Of a DNA stretch of 44,862 nt, positions 43,684 through 44,862 are shown piece after piece. The position numbers and the translations under genes were made by a program. Location: positions 1-44,862 of the IMG/VR virus record IMGVR_UViG_3300025122_004783. One strand, given 5' to 3'. This DNA comes from a virus. The notes under the pieces were generated by a model that saw only the letters and a program-made list of their open reading frames with translations, did not search any database and was not told the origin of the DNA. The stretch's first letter is position 1, and every line of letters starts with the position of its first letter.

Positions 43684-44655
43684 CTATAAGTCTAACATTT
43701 GCTGTACCCGATTAGTATAGCAGTGATTTTCTAAAATGTTTTGTTTGTTTTCTTCTTTTATATCATTTAACTCTTTTTCTGTCAATGACAAATAGTCCTT
43801 GGTGATTTGCACCAACTCATCTGAGTCCAGCGATGTCTTTACATTCGGAAATATACTATTCAATTGCCTGACCGTATCTGATACCAAAAGACCATTCAAA
43901 CCCAGAGATTTGAAAGATCTTTCATTCGTATCGTTTCCTAACACTCGCTGGTATGTGTCATGAATATTAAGTGTGATTTTGCTGTTGCATAAAACTTCAC
44001 ACTCTTGTTGATGAGTCAGGTTTCTTCCCACAAAAAAACCACAGTTTAGTCCGGAGTTCATAAACTTAGAGAAAATATCAATCATTATAGGTCTTTTTTC
44101 GTTAAATCCGTTATCAACCCAGCCGCCCACAAAAGAAATGTCATATTTTTTATAGGCATCATTGTTAGCTGCCTTATATCCAATTGAATCAAATGCTAAG
44201 GGTATTGTATGCACTTTTTTCCATTTGCTGTGGTATTCGCCTACTTCTCCAAATGTCCACAAATGAACCTTGTCTATTTCATTTAACTTTTCAATTTTTT
44301 CATCTTCGCATAAACAAACAAAGTTTGGGTGACCCCCCCAAGGATCCGGAAAGGAGTTTGGTTGCGCAAAAAGAAACGTCTTGTGGCTACGCTCAATTGA
44401 TTCTAAAAAAGATTCGGATTTGACGGCCCCATCAACTGCCATTATAATATATTCCTCACTCATTGATTCTTCATCGGACGGAAAAGGAGCAGCAACAGAA
44501 AAGTGTTCATATCCAGCAGCGTCTCGGGCGCCCGCTGCGGTGCGGGTGGCCTCATTAAACGCCAAGTCATACCCTAACTCTTTCCAAGCACGCTGATATC
44601 CTCTGTAAATCCAGTGGCCGGCGTGATGTGAATATTCTGGTACGTATATTTTCAT
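43684..44655 (-). CDS. CgeB-like glycosyltransferase (family 1/GT-B)
   Basis: This 323-residue protein has the CgeB/GT-B layout. There is an N-terminal Rossmann-like half (YVPEYSHHAGHWIYRGYQRA, later TIPLAFD). The C-terminal nucleotide-sugar half has ISFVGGWVDNGFNEKRP, FFVGRNLTHQQECEVLCNSK, ITLNIHD, then RSFKSLGLNGLLVSD (residues about 165-275). The donor-binding Glu/Arg region near NERSFKS is intact. It starts at an ATG 2 nt after the stop of the gene upstream, with AGGAG 11 nt before. It is presumably part of an assembly line with the neighbouring glycosyltransferases. Confidence 0.8.
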   Translation of the reverse strand: MKIYVPEYSHHAGHWIYRGYQRAWKELGYDLAFNEATRTAAGARDAAGYEHFSVAAPFPSDEESMSEEYIIMAVDGAVKSESFLESIERSHKTFLFAQPNSFPDPWGGHPNFVCLCEDEKIEKLNEIDKVHLWTFGEVGEYHSKWKKVHTIPLAFDSIGYKAANNDAYKKYDISFVGGWVDNGFNEKRPIMIDIFSKFMNSGLNCGFFVGRNLTHQQECEVLCNSKITLNIHDTYQRVLGNDTNERSFKSLGLNGLLVSDTVRQLNSIFPNVKTSLDSDELVQITKDYLSLTEKELNDIKEENKQNILENHCYTNRVQQMLDL

Positions 44656-44657
44656 TG

Positions 44658-44862
44658 TTATGTTCTCCTTATTTGTGATAGCAAGCTTGCTAGTCTAATT
44701 TTTGAATCGTGTTCAGCAAGAAACCTTTTGTGGCCGGCCGCAGCTGTGCTCTCAACAAGCTGCGGGTTCTTTAATAAAACTTTGCTTTTTTCAGATAGTT
44801 CTTCGGTGTCTCTAAACGTGAAAATTTCTTTATCGATCTCAAAAAAGTTCTCTATGCCATCA
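44658..44862 (-). CDS. Partial CDS, C-terminal end of a probable glycosyltransferase
   Basis: Translation from the window edge (44861) gives 67 residues ending at the TAA at 44660-44658, two bases before the next ATG. The text includes FRDTEELSEKSKVLLKNPQL, AAAGHKRFLAEHDSKIR and LLSQIRRT. The 'E-L ... A-x-A/G-H-x-R-F-L-x-E-H-x-x-x-x-R' ending is the usual C-terminal pattern of GT-B/CgeB-like glycosyltransferases. Only the tail is visible, so the family call is tentative, but the close coupling to the CgeB-like gene supports it. Confidence 0.6.
   Translation of the reverse strand, partial: DGIENFFEIDKEIFTFRDTEELSEKSKVLLKNPQLVESTAAAGHKRFLAEHDSKIRLASLLSQIRRT

Noticed and set aside
1-44862. Prophage or bacterial chromosome origin of the segment
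   Set aside because: No integrase, attachment site, tRNA or bacterial housekeeping operon; gp25, gp6, gp55-like sigma and uniform strand with phage-style overlaps support one lytic phage genome.

Overview
The window reads as one segment of a large lytic T4-like myovirus, probably marine. Every supportable gene lies on the minus strand, so transcription runs from high to low coordinates. Genes are packed with 4-11 nt start/stop overlaps and almost no non-coding DNA. The T4-like assignment rests on a gp25-type baseplate wedge protein, a gp6-type wedge protein, a gp55-like late sigma factor and baseplate-associated cell-wall enzymes. The marine guess rests only on the general look of the proteins and the gene mix. 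The host cannot be named from this sequence. No tRNA, CRISPR array, insertion sequence, integrase or attachment site was seen.

Layout in transcription order. (1) 44862-36415: a glycan module. It holds CgeB-like and GT2 glycosyltransferases, a small HAD phosphatase, a NeuB-type sialic-acid synthase fused to a cupin, a thiamine-diphosphate enzyme of the acetolactate-synthase/YerE type, an NAD-dependent epimerase/reductase, a radical SAM/SPASM protein and a C-methyltransferase-like protein that has lost its SAM-binding loop. (2) 36407-33077: an FKBP-type prolyl isomerase, a small unknown protein, a second radical SAM protein, and three Fe-S assembly proteins (two A-type carriers flanking IscU). 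(3) 33067-26312: a second glycan module starting at a clear sigma70-type promoter. It encodes an RfbH/E1-type 3-dehydrase that itself carries a [2Fe-2S] cysteine motif, an RmlB-like 4,6-dehydratase, a candidate 27-residue microprotein, a GT8-like glycosyltransferase, a C-methyltransferase, GDP-L-fucose synthase and GDP-mannose 4,6-dehydratase. (4) 26322-24324: small phage genes, including an FmdB-like zinc ribbon, a membrane-anchored protein and the gp55-like sigma factor. (5) 24334-1: tail-tip and baseplate genes. Three tandem proteins share one N-terminal domain and carry three different C-terminal enzymes (a protein-phosphatase fold, a tail lysozyme and an M15 peptidase). They are followed by a probable spike-like protein, a 2347-residue structural protein, gp25, gp6, a 548-residue structural protein and an open-ended giant protein of at least 2715 residues with a LamG-like domain.

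How the parts may work together (inference). The sugar genes could build GDP-L-fucose, a nonulosonic acid and a branched 3,6-dideoxy sugar, used to decorate the virion or remodel the infected cell's surface. Several of these enzymes need Fe-S clusters: RfbH uses [2Fe-2S] and the two radical SAM proteins use [4Fe-4S]. That gives a reason for phage-borne IscU and two A-type carriers next to them. The sigma factor would switch on the late tail genes that follow it.

The two observations most worth pursuing are the tail-tip trio, especially the phosphatase whose signature resembles RNA 5'-triphosphatases, and the Fe-S assembly cassette coupled to Fe-S-dependent sugar chemistry.
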